Source: JBKEDS01 sp047975545
GTDB lineage: Bacteria; Bacteroidota; Bacteroidia; Flavobacteriales; Flavobacteriaceae
DNA length: 22,308 bases
Reading direction: 5' to 3'
NCBI GenBank assembly: GCA_047975545.1
Contig: JBKEDS010000076.1
Coordinates: forward strand, 1-22,308
Below are positions 8,032 through 14,166 of this stretch, piece by piece. The notes under the pieces were generated by a model. It worked only from the letters and a program-made list of their open reading frames with translations, was not told the origin of the DNA and ran no database searches. Every line of letters begins with the position of its first letter. The stretch's first letter is position 1. A program made the translations under genes and the position numbers.

Positions 8032-9252
8032 ATGACCATTAAATTGTTTTATTACGCCGTATTTGTTAGTGTTTTTTTAAGTTGCTCCAACACCAAAAAG
8101 AACGATACTTTAAGCGTTGTGGCGCAACCCATAGACGCTGTTGTTAAGGGCAACATACTCGAAGGACCTTCGGTATTGAACGACCCCGACCGCTTTGTTT
8201 GGGGCGGTAGCGTTGTAAAAGGCAACGACGGCAAGTACCACATGCTATACAGTACTTGGGAGTGTGGCGATTCCATTCCCGTTTTTACCCAATCGTGGGT
8301 ACTGCACTCCAAAATAGCTTACGCCGTTTCCGATTTTCCGGACCGCGATTTTAAATTCCAAAAAATAGTACTGGCCGGTAGGCGGTTCTCTGGCGATTCC
8401 TTGGCCTGGGACGCGCAAATGACGCACAACCCGCATATAAAAAAATTCAATAATAAATATTATTTGTATTATGTAGCCGGCCGGGATCCCGGTGTATCGC
8501 CACAAGATACCTTGGCATTAACGCTAAGCAAGCGCGACAGGGTGCAGCAAGACCAAAAAATCGGGGTTATCGAGTTTGATAATTTCGAGCAGTTGTTGGC
8601 AGGAAATTTTAAACGCCCCGATGCGCCCTTATTAACGCCCCGAACCCGTGTTAAGCCCGATAATATTGTAAACGCATCGCCACAAGGCACCGTTGCCAAG
8701 CCCGATAATATTATTGTGGTAAACCCAGCCGTGGTACAACGCCCTTCCGATGGCAAATACTTATTGTATTTTAAAGGAAATGTGTACCTGCCCACATGGC
8801 GCGGGGTTCATGGTGTTGCCTTGTCCGATTCGCCCACCGGGCCTTTTACGCCCCTTGACGATTTTGTTTTCGATATTAAAATGGAAGACGGCTCGATTGC
8901 CTCGGCCGAAGACCCTTATGTTTGGTACCATAATACCCACCAAAAATTTTATGTGGTTTTTAAGGATTTTACGGGTAGGATTACCGAAGGAAAGCCCGGG
9001 TTGGCCATTTTGGAATCGTTGGACGGTATGAAATGGACCAAGCCCAACAACCCGTTTTTTATGAAAAAAGAATTGGTGCTTAAAAATGGCGACACTTTGA
9101 AAGCAAACCGTTTGGAGCGTCCGCAATTATTGATAAATAACGACGGAACACCCAATACCTTGTATTGCGCCTCGTCCATAGTAGATGTAAACCCCAGAAC
9201 GGACGGTACGTCGTTTAACGTACAAATACCGCTGAAAACTATTAAAGAATAA
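8032..9252 (+). CDS. Beta-propeller glycoside hydrolase-like lipoprotein (GH43/GH117-type fold)
   Basis: 406 residues. A lipoprotein signal peptide ends VFLSC with Cys18. The body shows the repeated blades of a five-bladed propeller glycosidase: DPDRFVWGGSVVKGNDGKYH, WDAQMTHNPHIKKFNNKYYL, NPAVVQRPSDGKYLLYFKGN, SAEDPYVWYHNTHQKFYVVF and LERPQLLINNDGT. Acidic residues in the first and fourth of these are the likely catalytic or binding positions by comparison with GH43/GH117-like enzymes, but I cannot assign them firmly. The substrate is unknown; marine algal polysaccharide is a plausible guess. Residues 208-212 (KPDNI) recur at 223-227, reflecting a 15-base exact direct repeat 45 bases apart (8653-8667 and 8698-8712). 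It follows gpsA by 3 bases and lacks other polysaccharide-use genes nearby. Confidence 0.75.
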   Translation: MTIKLFYYAVFVSVFLSCSNTKKNDTLSVVAQPIDAVVKGNILEGPSVLNDPDRFVWGGSVVKGNDGKYHMLYSTWECGDSIPVFTQSWVLHSKIAYAVSDFPDRDFKFQKIVLAGRRFSGDSLAWDAQMTHNPHIKKFNNKYYLYYVAGRDPGVSPQDTLALTLSKRDRVQQDQKIGVIEFDNFEQLLAGNFKRPDAPLLTPRTRVKPDNIVNASPQGTVAKPDNIIVVNPAVVQRPSDGKYLLYFKGNVYLPTWRGVHGVALSDSPTGPFTPLDDFVFDIKMEDGSIASAEDPYVWYHNTHQKFYVVFKDFTGRITEGKPGLAILESLDGMKWTKPNNPFFMKKELVLKNGDTLKANRLERPQLLINNDGTPNTLYCASSIVDVNPRTDGTSFNVQIPLKTIKE

Positions 9253-9261
9253 TTTAAAAAT

Positions 9262-9329
9262 GATTCCATATTTCAAGGGATGGAACAAAAGTTTCCTTAA
9301 ATTCAAGTTCGAATCTTGGTGGAGTCGCA
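9262..9329 (+). other. tRNA-like fragment with no proper anticodon arm (pseudo-tRNA or att remnant)
   Basis: GATTCCA (9262-9268) pairs with TGGAGTC (9320-9326) over 7 bp with one G-T pair, like an acceptor stem. A canonical T-arm lies inside: TCAAG (9303-9307), loop TTCGAAT, CTTGG (9315-9319). After T8-A9-like bases, TTTC / GGAA with loop AAGGGAT (containing GG) resembles a D-arm. Only 16 bases are left where about 22 are needed for anticodon arm and variable loop, and no anticodon stem can be drawn. It is therefore not a working tRNA. A degraded tRNA gene or integration-site scar is possible; chance similarity is not excluded. Confidence 0.35.
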
Positions 9330-9416
9330 ATAAAACCATTAAAATGTATTGTTTTTAGGGTTTTGTTTTTTTGAAGTTGAAAGAGTGTGAGTTTTTTTAG
9401 CCGATTAAAAAAGTTT

Positions 9417-9438
9417 GAATGGTTGCTAATAACCATTC
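9417..9438. repeat. Perfect 8-bp palindromic hairpin
   Basis: GAATGGTT (9417-9424), a 6-base loop, then AACCATTC (9431-9438). No T-run follows, so it is not a typical terminator. Confidence 0.5.
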
Positions 9439-9483
9439 CCGAATAACTAACTACTGCTATGTCAACTTTGAATTTAGTATAGA

Positions 9484-9541
9484 GATTGCTTCGTCGTCGT
9501 GCCTCCTTCTTGCAATTGCGACGACAGCGGAGGAAGCAATC
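9484..9541. repeat. REP-like hairpin repeat
   Basis: GATTGCTTC (9484-9492) pairs perfectly with GAAGCAATC (9533-9541). Inside, GTCGTCG can pair with CGACGAC across a bulge. The wording (ATTGC, CGACGA, GGAGG, GAAGCAATC) resembles a hairpin repeat that I recall as common between genes in Bacteroidota. It lies in the middle of a gene-free stretch. Confidence 0.65.
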
Positions 9542-9849
9542 CCATCCGTCAATTTTAATTTAACATGGCACGACAATGGTTTCGTTTACCTTATTGCCAA
9601 TGGCCGCTTTTTTAAACGTATCGGCCTTATGCCTGTTTATAAGGGGTGTTTGTAATAAATTAACGTCTTTTGAGGCGAAAAAATGCTATGTTGCTGAGTT
9701 CCAATATTGGATAATCTGGTTCGTACAATGGATTTTCGACAAAATCGATAGATTCAAAAAGATGGTTCAATATAAGTCCCGGACTTTTCTTTGAGTTGAA
9801 TAAAAATACCCAAATGTAACCTAAAAAACAATTGCTGGAACAAATTCAA

Positions 9850-9857
9850 TATCTTTG
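9850..9857 (+). promoter_or_regulatory. Bacteroidota -7 box (TATCTTTG) upstream of queD
   Basis: A perfect TAnnTTTG match 18 bases before the queD ATG, with a TTG at 9832-9834 as a possible but closely spaced -33 element. The TTG inside the box is the first possible start of the open frame, so that longer start is an artefact. Confidence 0.6.
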
Positions 9858-9875
9858 CAGTATAAAAAACATAGC

Positions 9876-10328
9876 ATGAGTTTTATTCGCATTACAAAAC
9901 AATTTTCATTCGAAACCGGGCATGCCCTTTATGGCTACGATGGCAAATGCAAAAATGTTCACGGCCACAGTTACAAGCTATCGGTTACCGTTATCGGGAA
10001 ACCCATAACCGACGCAACAAACGTAAAGCACGGCATGGTGATTGATTTTGGTGATTTGAAAAAAATAGTGAAAGAGGAAATTGTTAATGTTTTCGACCAC
10101 GCTACGGTTTTCAATAAAAACACACCCCATGTCGAGTTGGCCAAAGAACTTGAAAGCAGGGGGCATAACGTGCTTTTGGTGGATTACCAGCCCACAAGCG
10201 AAATGATGGTGATAGACTTTGCCAAAAAAATAAAACAGCGCCTGCCCGAACATATTAGCTTGCATGCGTTAAAACTTCAGGAAACCGATACCTCGTACGC
10301 CCAATGGTTTGCAAGCGATAATGTTTAG
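9876..10328 (+). CDS. queD: 6-carboxytetrahydropterin synthase (QueD)
   Basis: 150 residues from the ATG at 9876. The upstream TTG would add seven codons but sits in the promoter box. QueD converts dihydroneopterin triphosphate to 6-carboxy-tetrahydropterin, an early step towards the 7-deazaguanine precursor of queuosine in tRNA. The zinc ligands are His16 (ETGHAL), His29 and His31 (VHGHSY), the catalytic Cys is Cys25 (GKCKN), and the FDHATVFN segment supplies the conserved Asp-His. It is 21 bases ahead of lpxH and probably shares its transcript. Related 6-pyruvoyltetrahydropterin synthases are the main alternative; the Cys-containing loop and bacterial context favour QueD. Confidence 0.9.
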   Translation: MSFIRITKQFSFETGHALYGYDGKCKNVHGHSYKLSVTVIGKPITDATNVKHGMVIDFGDLKKIVKEEIVNVFDHATVFNKNTPHVELAKELESRGHNVLLVDYQPTSEMMVIDFAKKIKQRLPEHISLHALKLQETDTSYAQWFASDNV

Positions 10329-10349
10329 GTTTTACTTAATATTTACACC

Positions 10350-11117
10350 ATGAACATCCCACAAGGAAAAAAAATATATTTCGCTTCCGACAACCATTTG
10401 GGCGCCCCGAACAGCAAAGAGTCCTTAATGCGCGAAAAAAAATTCGTGGCTTGGTTGGATGCGGTTAAGCACGATGCCGCCGCTGTTTTTTTATTGGGCG
10501 ATTTGTTCGATTTTTGGTTTGAATATAAAACCGTAGTACCCAAAGGTTTTACCCGAACACTTGGCAAACTGGCCGAAATAACCGATAGCGGCATACCCGT
10601 TTATTTTTTTGTGGGCAACCACGACCTTTGGATGAACAATTATTTTGAAACCGAACTTAATATTCCTGTTTATTACAAGCCACAGGATTTTACCTTTAAC
10701 AACAAAACATTTTTAATAGGCCACGGCGATGGCCTGGGACCCGGCGACAAGGGCTTCAAACGGATGAAAAAAGTGTTTACCAATCCGGTTTCCAAATGGT
10801 TTTACCGTTGGTTGCACCCCGATATTGGTATGGTGCTGGGCAATTACCTTTCCAGAAAAAACAAACTTATTTCGGGTGATGAGGATGTAAAGTTTCTTGG
10901 CGAGGAAAACGAATGGCTGGTACAGTACGCCAAGAAAAAACTAACCGAAAAGCACCGCGATTATTTTATATTCGGGCATAGGCATTTGCCTTTGGATATT
11001 AAGCTGTCCGACACATCGGCCTATGTTAATCTTGGCGATTGGATAAATTACTACACTTACGCCGTTTTCGATGGAAAAACTTTAATGCTGAAAGCCCATA
11101 ATGGGCATTTGGCATAA
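10350..11117 (+). CDS. lpxH: UDP-2,3-diacylglucosamine diphosphatase (LpxH-type calcineurin-like phosphoesterase)
   Basis: 255 residues. LpxH cleaves UDP-2,3-diacylglucosamine to lipid X on the cytoplasmic side of the inner membrane during lipid A synthesis. All metallophosphoesterase motifs are present in order: SDNHLG (D14, H16), GDLFDFW (D51), GNHD (residues 89-92), GHGDGLGPGD (H125) and GHRH (209-212). First motif DNH replaces the common DxH of DLH type but keeps both ligands. It is downstream of queD by 21 bases and convergent with mgtE. The final codons include ATTTGGCATAA (11107-11117), whose reverse complement TTATGCCAAAT occurs at 11162-11172, so the 3' end can fold into a stem with a 44-base loop. 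Confidence 0.9.
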   Translation: MNIPQGKKIYFASDNHLGAPNSKESLMREKKFVAWLDAVKHDAAAVFLLGDLFDFWFEYKTVVPKGFTRTLGKLAEITDSGIPVYFFVGNHDLWMNNYFETELNIPVYYKPQDFTFNNKTFLIGHGDGLGPGDKGFKRMKKVFTNPVSKWFYRWLHPDIGMVLGNYLSRKNKLISGDEDVKFLGEENEWLVQYAKKKLTEKHRDYFIFGHRHLPLDIKLSDTSAYVNLGDWINYYTYAVFDGKTLMLKAHNGHLA

Positions 11118-11196
11118 TTTTTTCGAACAAAAAATATTAAGCATTTTTGTTTGCCTTGGGCTTATGCCAAATTGCCTTTATTGTACAGGCCTTTGC

Positions 11197-11360
11197 GTTG
11201 CGTTAGGGATTGCAGCGGCATCCTTTTATGCCTTGTAACGAACATGCAAATAGGCCTTTTTACATGGAGCGATACCTTACCTTTAAGAGATGCCGAAATA
11301 AATTTGGCATAAAAGATATAGCGGAAAGCCCGACCCGTAGCTTGCCGGAGGGTAACGCCC
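11197..11360 (-). repeat. Dispersed intergenic repeat between lpxH and mgtE
   Basis: The block runs from about GCGTTAGGGATTGCAGCGGC (left) to the segment GATATAGCGGAAAGCCCGAC and GGTAACGCCC (right), ending 7 bases before the mgtE stop. A 10-bp perfect inverted repeat (CTTTTATGCC 11223-11232, GGCATAAAAG 11306-11315) brings the two halves together. I recall nearly the same end sequences as a frequent intergenic repeat in Bacteroidota; the middle differs between copies. A 66-codon frame across it is not credible as a gene. Function unknown. Confidence 0.6.
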
Positions 11361-11367
11361 AAATTGT

Positions 11368-12741
11368 TTAAAACCCCAATATTAGTTTGGCTATTAAAAA
11401 GTAGATGAAAATACCAAATACGTCGTTGCTCGTGGTTATAAAGGGGCCTGTGGCCACGGCGGCATCAATGCCCCGTTTGTCCAAAAATATGGGGATAAAC
11501 GTGCCGATGAGGGCGGCCATTATAATGACCGTTATTAGCGCTACGCAAATGGTTAGGGATTCCAGGTAGGTGGTTTTAAATACAAAATGGCTAATAACCA
11601 ACACGATTGCGGCAATGGCTATGCCGTTAACCAAGCCCAGGGCAAATTCTTTTAACAGGCGCCCGAATATTTTACCGTCTATGGTGTCGTTTGCCAAACC
11701 TTGTACGACAATGGCCGAGGATTGCACGCCCACATTTCCGGCCGTGGCCTGTATTAGCGGGATAAACATTAATAGGGCGGGGTATTTTACCATGGCATCG
11801 CTAAAGCCGTTAATAATACTGGCGGCACCTATACCGCCAAACATGCCTATTAATAGCCATGGTAGGCGGGCTTTGGTAAGTTTCCATATGCTGTCGTCGG
11901 CTTCGACGTCCTGCGATATACCTGCGGCCAATTGGTAGTCGCGGTCGGCTTCCTCGCGTATTACGTCTACAATGTCGTCTATGGTAATGCGGCCGAGTAG
12001 TTTTTGGTTGTCGTCTACCACGGGTATGGCCTCGAGGTCGTATTTTTGCATGATGCGGGCCACGTCTTCGGCGTCGTCGTGCACGTTTACGTAATCGACA
12101 TTGGAAATGTATATGTCGGCTATTTTTTGTTCGTTTTTGGCAACTATCAAGTCTTTTAACGATAGGCGGCCTACGAGTTTTTCGGTTTTATCGACCACGT
12201 AAACCGAGTGTACCCGGGTTACTTCCTTGGCTTGCCCGCGAATACGGCGCAGGCATCCGGCAACGGTCCAGGTATCGTACACTTTTACGAGTTCTTTTGC
12301 CATAAGCCCACCGGCGGAATCTTCGTCGTAGGCCAAAAGTTCCTTGATTTCGGCCTTGTGATCTTCGTCCTCTATGTGGGCAATTACTTCTTGCTGGCGT
12401 TCCTCGGGGAGTTCGGAAATAATGTCGGCGGCATCGTCGGTGTCGAGCTCGCCAATTTCTTCGGCGATTTCTTTGGGCGAAAGGTTTTTTAGTACTTTTT
12501 CGCGGTTGTCCTCGTCGAGCTCCATTAAAATGTCGGCCGTGGTTTCGGAGTCTAAGAGCTTAATAACGTAAATGGCCTCGTCCAAGCTTAGTTCGTCCAG
12601 AATTTCGGCAATATCGGCGTAATGGAACTCGTCTAACAGTTTTTTTAGCACCTTATCGTTTTTGTTTTCAATAAGTTGCTCAACTTGGTAAACAAGTTCA
12701 TTGGTAAGCTCGAATTGTATGTTTTCTTTTTCTTCGGACAA
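11368..12741 (-). CDS. mgtE: Magnesium transporter MgtE
   Basis: 457 residues, normal for MgtE, a dimeric Mg2+ channel of the inner membrane gated by its cytoplasmic domains. The acidic MgtE N-domain covers about residues 1-130 (repeats such as LDELSLDEAIYVIKLLD and LDTDDAADIISELPEE). Two CBS domains follow (about 140-255), and five membrane helices occupy 290-457 with the pore signature IPLIQATAGNVGVQSS and the C-terminal TTSNDVFGIFIYFLIAK. The apparent start is TTG at 12741; no in-frame ATG precedes it before a stop. A perfect -7 box (12790-12797) lies 48 bases upstream. A second box, TAACTTTG (12739-12746), overlaps the TTG, so the true start could be slightly downstream. Confidence 0.94.
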   Translation of the reverse strand: MSEEKENIQFELTNELVYQVEQLIENKNDKVLKKLLDEFHYADIAEILDELSLDEAIYVIKLLDSETTADILMELDEDNREKVLKNLSPKEIAEEIGELDTDDAADIISELPEERQQEVIAHIEDEDHKAEIKELLAYDEDSAGGLMAKELVKVYDTWTVAGCLRRIRGQAKEVTRVHSVYVVDKTEKLVGRLSLKDLIVAKNEQKIADIYISNVDYVNVHDDAEDVARIMQKYDLEAIPVVDDNQKLLGRITIDDIVDVIREEADRDYQLAAGISQDVEADDSIWKLTKARLPWLLIGMFGGIGAASIINGFSDAMVKYPALLMFIPLIQATAGNVGVQSSAIVVQGLANDTIDGKIFGRLLKEFALGLVNGIAIAAIVLVISHFVFKTTYLESLTICVALITVIIMAALIGTFIPIFLDKRGIDAAVATGPFITTSNDVFGIFIYFLIAKLILGF

Positions 12742-12770
12742 AGTTATGGGGTTAAAAGCCTATTGTTGAA

Positions 12771-12787
12771 CCTTACTTTTTGTAAGG
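12771..12787. promoter_or_regulatory. Perfect hairpin in the mgtE leader
   Basis: CCTTAC (12771-12776), loop TTTTT, GTAAGG (12782-12787). It sits just downstream of the mgtE -7 box on the minus strand, so it would lie near the 5' end of the transcript. It does not resemble the Mg2+ M-box riboswitch, which is much larger. Any regulatory role is a guess. Confidence 0.4.
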
Positions 12788-12789
12788 CC

Positions 12790-12797
12790 CAAAGATA
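12790..12797 (-). promoter_or_regulatory. Bacteroidota -7 box (TATCTTTG) for mgtE
   Basis: The minus strand reads TATCTTTG, a perfect TAnnTTTG match, 48 bases from the apparent TTG start of mgtE. This gives a leader of about 40 bases containing the 12771-12787 hairpin. Confidence 0.55.
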
Positions 12798-12922
12798 CTA
12801 CCTTCTTTTAAATTTTCGATTAAAATATGTGTTTTTAAGCGGCTTAAGGTTAAGTGTGTATTAAAAATATGTTTCAAACTATTTTAATTGGGTTAAAAAA
12901 AAGGTTTCGAGCCTAAGGTTTA

Positions 12923-13075
12923 TTTCATTCGAATAAATTTAAGTTAAATGTTTGATTTTAAGTTTTTTAAACACCATATTGAAAAAGCCGAAAAGATTAC
13001 CGTCCGTTGTTTTTATTGATGACCTTTTGTGGAGGCCTTTACCTTGGCGATGCTAAATTCCTCTATGAGGGTTTC
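12923..13075 (+). repeat. Dispersed repeat, copy B
   Basis: Matches copy A (5163-5318) in the opposite orientation. The block 12923-12949 is identical to 5318-5292, and 13001-13075 agrees at 66 of 75 positions. On the minus strand, 13075-13013 reads ETLIEEFSIAKVKASTKGHQ then TAA, the same frame and stop as copy A. Here the other end, equivalent to the nadD start, reads ATG AAA TAA, so no gene follows. Confidence 0.8.
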
Positions 13076-13113
13076 ATAAAAAACAAATTCGTTTTCAAGC
13101 CCATAAAAAACAC

Positions 13114-13121
13114 TATATTTG
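13114..13121 (+). promoter_or_regulatory. Bacteroidota -7 box (TATATTTG) upstream of the PfkB kinase
   Basis: A perfect TAnnTTTG match 24 bases before the ATG at 13146. It lies 38 bases beyond the end of repeat copy B, so the repeat does not supply the -7 element itself. Confidence 0.6.
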
Positions 13122-13145
13122 CACAAAATTCTCGAACAGCTTTTT

Positions 13146-14072
13146 ATGGGCAAATTAGTAATAGTAGGTACGGTAGCGTTCGATGCTATTGAAACCCCTT
13201 TCGGAAAAACCGATAAAATACTTGGTGGCGCCGCAACTTATATCGGGCTTTCGGCCTCTCATTTTAATATCGATGCTGCTGCCGTTTCGGTTGTTGGCGA
13301 CGACTTTCCACAAGAGTACTTAAACCTATTGTCAAGCAAAAACATTGATGTTTCGGGCGTAGAAGTCGTAAAAGGCGGCAAAACGTTTTTTTGGAGCGGG
13401 CGCTACCATAACGATATGAATTCCCGCGATACTCTGGCAACCGAACTAAACACTTTAGCCGATTTTAAGCCCGTGGTACCAAAAAATTACCGAAATGCCG
13501 AAGTGGTTATGTTAGGAAACCTGCACCCGCTCGTCCAATTAAGTGTTTTGGAACAAATGGAAACAAAACCCAAATTGGTAATTTTGGATACCATGAATTT
13601 TTGGATGGACAACGCCTTGGGCGATTTGCAAAACGTTATTAAAAAAGTAGACGTAATAACTATTAACGACGAGGAGGCCCGCCAATTAACGGGCGAGTAT
13701 TCGCTTGTCGTGGCGGCACGAAAAATCCACGCCATGGGCCCGAAATATGTGGTTATTAAAAAAGGCGAGCATGGGGCGTTGCTGTTCCATAACGACCATG
13801 TGTTTTATGCTCCCGCATTACCATTGGAAGAAGTTTTTGACCCCACGGGCGCGGGCGATACCTTTGCGGGTGGCTTTGCCGGATATTTGGCCAAGACCAA
13901 CGATATTTCGTTCGAAAACATGAAAAATGCCGTTATTTACGGCTCGACACTGGCCTCGTTTTGTGTTGAAAAATTTGGAACCGAACGCATGCAAAACGTA
14001 TCGGCTGCCGAAGTTCGGGAACGTTTGTTGCAGTTTAAAACACTAACACAGTTCGATATAACGTTAACATAA
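13146..14072 (+). CDS. PfkB-family carbohydrate/nucleoside kinase
   Basis: 308 residues from the ATG at 13146; the open frame can start at a TTG nine codons earlier, but that TTG is part of the promoter box. This is a ribokinase-like kinase, which phosphorylates a sugar or nucleoside hydroxyl with ATP in the cytoplasm. The first signature GGAATYIGLSASHF is near residues 28-41, and the C-terminal signature DPTGAGDTFAGGF begins at Asp232 with catalytic base Asp238. The substrate cannot be read from the sequence. It precedes the PurF-like gene by 94 bases with a likely terminator between. That arrangement suggests, but does not show, a purine or ribose role such as an adenosine- or ribokinase-like activity. 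Confidence 0.88.
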   Translation: MGKLVIVGTVAFDAIETPFGKTDKILGGAATYIGLSASHFNIDAAAVSVVGDDFPQEYLNLLSSKNIDVSGVEVVKGGKTFFWSGRYHNDMNSRDTLATELNTLADFKPVVPKNYRNAEVVMLGNLHPLVQLSVLEQMETKPKLVILDTMNFWMDNALGDLQNVIKKVDVITINDEEARQLTGEYSLVVAARKIHAMGPKYVVIKKGEHGALLFHNDHVFYAPALPLEEVFDPTGAGDTFAGGFAGYLAKTNDISFENMKNAVIYGSTLASFCVEKFGTERMQNVSAAEVRERLLQFKTLTQFDITLT

Positions 14073-14077
14073 CACGG

Positions 14078-14102
14078 CGCGCTCCTAAAGGGGTGCGTTT
14101 TT
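14078..14102 (+). terminator. Intrinsic terminator after the PfkB kinase
   Basis: CGCGCTCC (14078-14085), loop TAAA, GGGGTGCG (14090-14097) forms an 8-bp stem with two G-U pairs and is followed by TTTTT (14098-14102). It begins 5 bases after the kinase stop. It implies partial or full separation of the kinase and purF-like transcripts. Confidence 0.6.
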
Positions 14103-14166
14103 AATTATAACGCTAAAACAACTATTAACCCTAACCTTAAAACGGGGAACACAACGACATTAAAGT

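Larger units (their letters stand above)
9253..9875. other. 623-base gap between the glycosidase-like gene and queD
   Basis: No supported protein gene; the short frames here start in repeats and lack family features. It contains a tRNA-like fold (9262-9329), a perfect 8-bp palindromic hairpin (9417-9438), a REP-like hairpin (9484-9541) and the queD promoter box (9850-9857). Nothing recognisable was seen in 9542-9840. Confidence 0.7.
12742..13145. other. 404-base divergent gap between mgtE and the PfkB kinase
   Basis: Holds the mgtE promoter and leader hairpin, a perfect palindrome TTAAGCGGCTTAA (12834-12846), copy B of the long dispersed repeat (12923-13075), and the -7 box of the kinase gene (13114-13121). 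No protein gene is supported. Confidence 0.7.

Noticed and set aside
9262..9329. A functional tRNA gene
   Set aside because: Acceptor and T-arm pair well, but no anticodon stem-loop can be drawn and the total is too short; kept only as a tRNA-like fragment.
9419..9794. Overlapping 72-78 codon frames before queD
   Set aside because: They begin in hairpin repeats, have uneven composition, no recognisable domain and no promoter box.
11162..11362. 66-codon minus-strand frame between lpxH and mgtE
   Set aside because: It is wholly within the dispersed repeat, with no family features and no promoter.
12742..12800. An M-box type Mg2+ riboswitch before mgtE
   Set aside because: The leader is only about 40 bases with one small hairpin, far shorter than an M-box.
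13007..13192. 61-codon plus-strand frame (MFLLMTFCGGLYLGD...)
   Set aside because: It lies in repeat copy B and runs over the kinase promoter and start; in copy A the equivalent frame diverges after the shared block. It is the complement of the more coding-like ETLIE frame.
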